Part shown: positions 61,244 to 64,000 of the stretch, piece by piece | How positions within the stretch are numbered: the stretch's first letter is position 1 | Layout of the letters: every line of letters begins with the position of its first letter | Assembly: GCF_002803985.1 (NCBI RefSeq) | Contig: NZ_CP024963.1 | Coordinates: 558,001 to 622,000, forward strand | Direction of reading: 5' to 3' | Source of the DNA: Williamsoniiplasma luminosum | GTDB taxonomy: Bacteria > Bacillota_I > Bacilli_A > Mycoplasmatales > Mycoplasmataceae | Length of the DNA stretch: 64,000 bases | Position numbers and translations under genes: made by a program | Notes under the pieces: generated by a model | The model's input: only the letters and a program-made list of their open reading frames with translations | Database searches by the model: none | What the model was told of the DNA's origin: nothing

Positions 61244-61585
61244 TTATGTTTCTTTTTTTATTGTTGTTGTTTTTTTATTTTTTGTCTTTGGTTCAAAGTA
61301 ATTGTTGTTTCAATTTTTTGATTGATTTAAAACATTTCAAAAATATGTTTGTCTATTAAAGAAATTTCTTTTTCAAATAGAAGTTTCTTTGATTTTGCAA
61401 TCTTTAAAAATACAATTCATAAAATTACAATTGGTAAACTCTGCATCAAACACAACTTCTTCAAATGTGCAATTTTTAAATAAAACTTTATTCATTCTGA
61501 TATTTGATTTAAATGCTAAAGATTTAAATTTTTTATCTTCCATTTGCAGATTTTCGTGTAATTCTTTTTTGACGATTTCGGCCAT
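61244..61585 (-). CDS. Short pentapeptide-repeat protein (113 aa)
   Basis: Residues ~28-70 show F-centred five-residue periodicity (VLFKNCTFEEVVFDAEFTNC, then NFMNCIFKDCKIKE), a quadrilateral beta-helix of about two coils with Cys/Asn positions. The C-terminal ~45 residues are basic and Asn/Thr/Lys-rich with three TGA-Trp. Some pentapeptide proteins mimic DNA or protect gyrase; with so few repeats that role is unproven. Confidence 0.62.
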
Positions 61586-61813
61586 TTATTTTTCCTTTCT
61601 AGATTTAATATATGAAGCAACATATTGTAAATCGCTCGAACTATATTTTTTGTGTAAGTTTTTCAAAATATAAAACTCATTGTGTGAAAAGGTATTTACG
61701 TTTTGATCTAAATCTTGTTGTGTCCCGCACACTAGATTTATTAACTTAAAACTATATTTATTTATTAAAGTTTCTAAAATGTAATAATCTTTTCTTGATA
61801 ATGGAAATTGCAT
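61586..61813 (-). CDS. 75-residue ICE protein, unknown
   Basis: MQFPLSRKDYYILETLINKY, ending LQYVASYIKSRKEK; internally repeated (YYILETLINKYSFKLINLV versus FYILKNLHKKYSSSDLQYV), so two similar helical hairpins. Shares its stop with the start of the pentapeptide gene (TAAATG). Function unknown. Confidence 0.58.
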   Translation of the reverse strand: MQFPLSRKDYYILETLINKYSFKLINLVCGTQQDLDQNVNTFSHNEFYILKNLHKKYSSSDLQYVASYIKSRKEK

Positions 61814-61817
61814 AATA

Positions 61818-62075
61818 CTATTTATCTCTTAATATTCCATTATTTAATAATTTTGTGAGCAATTTTGTTTGTTGATCAACTATGTTGATTAGTTCTGAAA
61901 TTTGCTTCTCAACTTTTCGATTTGAACCTAAATAAAGTTTCTTTGATCTAAGATCTAATTCTTTTTTATGACACTCATCACATATTTTTAAATTTTTTCC
62001 ACGAGCTATCAAATAACCATCATTGGGGGTATAATCAAAAAAAATTGAACAACCTTTTTTTTGACATTTATTCAT
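61818..62075 (-). CDS. Small zinc-finger protein (85 aa)
   Basis: MNKCQKKGCSIFFDYTPNDG and LKICDECHKKEL give a CxxxxC...CxxC zinc site; the C-terminal half is a coiled coil (QISELINIVDQQTKLLTKLL). Likely a nucleic-acid-binding or regulatory protein. Preceded by GGAGGTTAAATAATTT. Function unknown. Confidence 0.6.
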   Translation of the reverse strand: MNKCQKKGCSIFFDYTPNDGYLIARGKNLKICDECHKKELDLRSKKLYLGSNRKVEKQISELINIVDQQTKLLTKLLNNGILRDK

Positions 62076-62078
62076 AAA

Positions 62079-62297
62079 TTATTTAACCTCCACGCAGTCA
62101 TCTTCAATAGGATCAATTTTACATTCACATGCTCAAAAGGATTCACTTTCAAATTGATTATTTGGATTATTTAAATTTTTAAACATAAAGCCTGTATTGT
62201 TATGACATAAAGGACAATGTAATATTATGACATCTGTATTTCTTTCAAATATATATAAATATTCTTGATATTTTTTTTGGAATTGTTTTACTTTCAT
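62079..62297 (-). CDS. 72-residue protein with two Cys pairs
   Basis: MKVKQFQKKYQEYLYIFERN, then VIILHCPLCHNNTGFMF and FWACECKIDP: two CxxC/CxC pairs spaced about 35 residues apart, a zinc-ribbon arrangement. Tail DDCVEVK carries the next ribosome-binding site. One TGA-Trp. Function unknown. Confidence 0.6.
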
Positions 62298-62302
62298 AAT
62301 TT

Positions 62303-62641
62303 TTACTCTTTTTCTTGTTTTACTAAATAAATTTTTTCAATCGGTAAATTTAATATTTCATTTTCAAATGAAAGAGTTCTACCAAATGGATGAGTAGGAA
62401 TTGTGTCCAGTGAATCTATTATTAAAATAATTGGCTTTGCTGATCTATTTGAATTAACTAACAATGTTAATTCTAAAAAGTCATGTGTTATTGTTGCTGT
62501 TTTATTAATGACGTGATATTCATTCTCGGCATCATAAATAATTATTTTGTGTTTAGTTGACACAATATTTTTAAGTTCATTCACCATTCAACTTGTTTTT
62601 CCAACTCCTGATCGACCAGTAACATAAATGGTGTCATTCAT
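62303..62641 (-). CDS. Miniature P-loop ATPase-like protein (112 aa)
   Basis: MNDTIYVTGRSGVGKTSW places a Walker A at residues 9-16; YDAENEYHVI follows at ~38 (as the D-x-E-x-E region of HerA/VirB4/TraG ATPases); PIILIIDSLDTIP at ~75 looks like Walker B. The usual C-terminal half of such ATPases is missing. It could be a minimal ATP-binding regulator or a truncated HerA/FtsK-like ATPase. TGA-Trp after the P-loop. Confidence 0.65.
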
Positions 62642-62654
62642 TTTGTTTCTTTGT

Positions 62655-62903
62655 TTATAAGTTATAGTTAAATTTTTGTTCATTTTCTAACTCCTTTAAT
62701 TTTTTCTTGAGCAATTTTAAATTTTCTTTTTCGTCCAAAATAACTGCTTGCCAGTGTTTAATTTCCATTTCAACAAGAATGGCACCCACTACTTCTCCAT
62801 TTCTGTATAAATACTCAGCATGTTCTTCGTCGTGCGCAATTTTTCGCTTAGAACCACATATTTTTTCTTTAATAATTTTCATTTGTTGATGGTTGGTTTC
62901 CAT
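62655..62903 (-). CDS. 82-residue helical ICE protein, unknown
   Basis: METNHQQMKIIKEKICGSKR, then GEVVGAILVEMEIKHWQAVI and a Lys/Glu coiled coil (LKLLKKKLKELENEQK). Probably dimeric. Starts after AAAGGAGATAGTAA. No family recognised. Confidence 0.58.
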   Translation of the reverse strand: METNHQQMKIIKEKICGSKRKIAHDEEHAEYLYRNGEVVGAILVEMEIKHWQAVILDEKENLKLLKKKLKELENEQKFNYNL

Positions 62904-62920
62904 TTACTATCTCCTTTTCT

Positions 62921-63268
62921 TTATTCATTTACTAGTTCTAGATCGTATCAATACAAGGAATCACCTTGTTTAAAATAATCTTCTAATACAAAGTTGTTCA
63001 CATCGGACAACATTTGTCTTTTTGGATATTCCCAAAAGTCCGATTCATTTCCTTTAGTGCGGAGTAGTTCACTTAAATATTGCCCTATTTCAAATGTATT
63101 CATTTTAGTTTGTTTTAATTTCACAATCAAAGTTTCTTGAGTTTCAATATTTAACAATCTAACTTTAGTTCAATCTTTAAAACCATAATCTTTCTTTCTA
63201 ATTTCAAAGTTTTTGATTCCCTCTTTAACATATTGAAAAAAGTTATCTTGTATTTTTAATTCGTTCAT
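62921..63268 (-). CDS. DUF3850 (ASCH-like) domain protein (115 aa)
   Basis: MNELKIQDNFFQYVKEGIKN followed by FEIRKKDYGF matches the DUF3850 start (H.LKI.P..F..V..G.K.FEIRKNDR.F). ASCH/PUA-like folds bind RNA or modified bases and are common in phages and conjugative elements. The C-terminal part (QYLSELLRTKGNESDFWEYP) is element-specific. TGA-Trp codons at KDWTKV and LYWYDLELVNE. Exact function unknown. Confidence 0.7.
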
Positions 63269-63281
63269 AATTTGTTTCCTT

Positions 63282-63773
63282 CTAATTACTTTCTTTATTT
63301 TCGGATGACTCGTTGAGTGTTTTAGTTAAGTCATCAACCTCGTCAATTTCCTTTGGTTTGGCATGTTCTGGGTCCATGCAAGGTTCGTAACCTTCCCAAC
63401 AATTCTCATCGTCACAAATGTCCTCATCGTCATCTTGTCTCATCGGGCAAGGGTCTAAGTCGCAAAAGTCTTCACAAAACTCCTCGTCATGCCCAACGCA
63501 TGCTTCTTCATCTCCGCAATCTCTTCGGCAATAAGTAAATTCCTCATCGTCTTGGTAATTTGCCTCTGCTTCTCGGGTCATTTTATCAATGTTATGAGAC
63601 TTGAGACAGGAGGTTAAGGCATAGTCAATTTTGTTAAAGGCCTTTTTGTAATCGTTAAACTTAAAAAAGTTAAGTCCTGTTAGTAAAAGTTCTTCAACCA
63701 ATTGTTGTTCTAAGAAATCAATTTGGTCTTGGTTCTTAGGTCTTCTTGGTCCTGGTTTGTATTTGTTTTGCAT
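63282..63773 (-). CDS. Acidic Cys-rich protein (163 aa), related to 42717
   Basis: MQNKYKPGPRRPKNQDQIDF start and helical N-terminal half. Then EEFTYCRRDCGDEEACVG plus further Cys (FCEDFCDLDPC, CDDENCWEGYEPC) and an acidic Ser/Glu tail. About twelve Cys in ~70 residues. The module is almost identical to that of protein 42717. Start ATG 63773 has GGAGCGTGACT upstream; a GTG at 63779 is less likely. The gene contains the second 36-bp inverted repeat. Function unknown; multi-zinc binding likely. Confidence 0.68.
   Translation of the reverse strand: MQNKYKPGPRRPKNQDQIDFLEQQLVEELLLTGLNFFKFNDYKKAFNKIDYALTSCLKSHNIDKMTREAEANYQDDEEFTYCRRDCGDEEACVGHDEEFCEDFCDLDPCPMRQDDDEDICDDENCWEGYEPCMDPEHAKPKEIDEVDDLTKTLNESSENKESN
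63579..63614 (-). repeat. 36-bp inverted repeat, copy 2
   Basis: Reverse complement of 28093-28128, lying in the middle of the Cys-rich gene 63282 in a reading frame unrelated to that of copy 1. Confidence 0.9.
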
Positions 63774-63836
63774 AGTCACGCTCCTTTTCTCGGTGTTACT
63801 TAATGTTTTTTATTACTTTTTTTCTTTTTGGTTTGT

Positions 63837-63998
63837 TTAATTTTCTAATTCATCTTCTTCTAATTCATCTTCTTCATCATCACAATTGCAGTAGCAACTT
63901 TCGTCTAAAGAAATACCGTAGTCAGGTTCAATAATCAGATTACATTCACCGCAAACGACAAGGTCGATTTCTTCGTATACAATTTTTTCTCTTTCCAT
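63837..63998 (-). CDS. 53-residue acidic Cys protein at the right edge
   Basis: MEREKIVYEEIDLVVCGECN, then SCYCNCDDEEDEELEEDELEN. Two Cys clusters (CGEC and CYCNC) fit one zinc site; the acidic tail matches the end of protein 42013. Starts two bases from the window end, so its upstream context is not visible. Confidence 0.55.
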   Translation of the reverse strand: MEREKIVYEEIDLVVCGECNLIIEPDYGISLDESCYCNCDDEEDELEEDELEN

Positions 63999-64000
63999 AA

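Noticed and set aside
1-64000. Many apparently fragmented genes (thyA, nrdE, virD4, virB4, giant surface gene) as pseudogenes
   Set aside because: Every break is a TGA in frame at a position where Trp is expected, and all pieces share one frame; reading UGA as Trp restores full-length proteins.

Overview
The window reads as a Mollicutes chromosome, most likely Entomoplasmatales (Spiroplasma/Mesoplasma/Entomoplasma side). It is very AT-rich, and UGA is used as tryptophan throughout: nearly every long gene has in-frame TGA codons where its family has Trp. All coordinates below were rebuilt by reading through TGA.

Bases 1 to about 21,200 are ordinary chromosome. A minus-strand thyA-folA unit (plus a partial gene) and acpS come first. 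Plus-strand genes follow: three related nitroreductase-like proteins with a DUF2130 coiled-coil protein among them. An aldo/keto reductase and the nrdF-nrdI-nrdE operon lie on the minus strand. The NrdF has Val, Pro and Lys in place of three carboxylate metal ligands, the signature of metal-free class Ie ribonucleotide reductase. Its leader carries a well-formed cobalamin-riboswitch-like aptamer followed by a terminator. Next come a membrane protein, a repetitive lipoprotein, and the translation/ribosome-maturation cluster rimP-nusA-rnpM-ylxQ-infB-rbfA-truB-ribF.

From about 21.7 kb to the right edge nearly everything is on the minus strand and looks like an integrative and conjugative element (ICE) that continues beyond the window. 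It begins next to an ISLre2/UPF0236-type transposase-like gene and a hairpin-rich, DnaA-box-containing region that could be an origin. It carries a type IA topoisomerase, SSB, a MobL-like relaxase, VirD4/TraG, VirB4/TraE, a VirB6/TrbL-like polytopic protein, a VirB2-like small membrane protein, a 1669-residue surface protein, a SprT-like protein, a probable Panacea-type toxin-antitoxin pair, and many small acidic or Cys-rich proteins of unknown function.

The most striking organisational feature is one leader module repeated ten times in front of the ICE gene clusters: an extended -10 promoter, a near-5'-terminal hairpin with U-run, and a downstream sequence complementary to that hairpin. Most copies are preceded by the same AAAGTGTA/TACACTTT terminator. 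This would place most of the element in one regulon under shared promoter-proximal attenuation. Other unusual items are a D-arm-less tRNA-like element, two candidate small RNAs with their own promoters and terminators, a perfect 36-bp inverted repeat 35 kb apart, and a recent ~0.7-kb duplication that includes a leader module.
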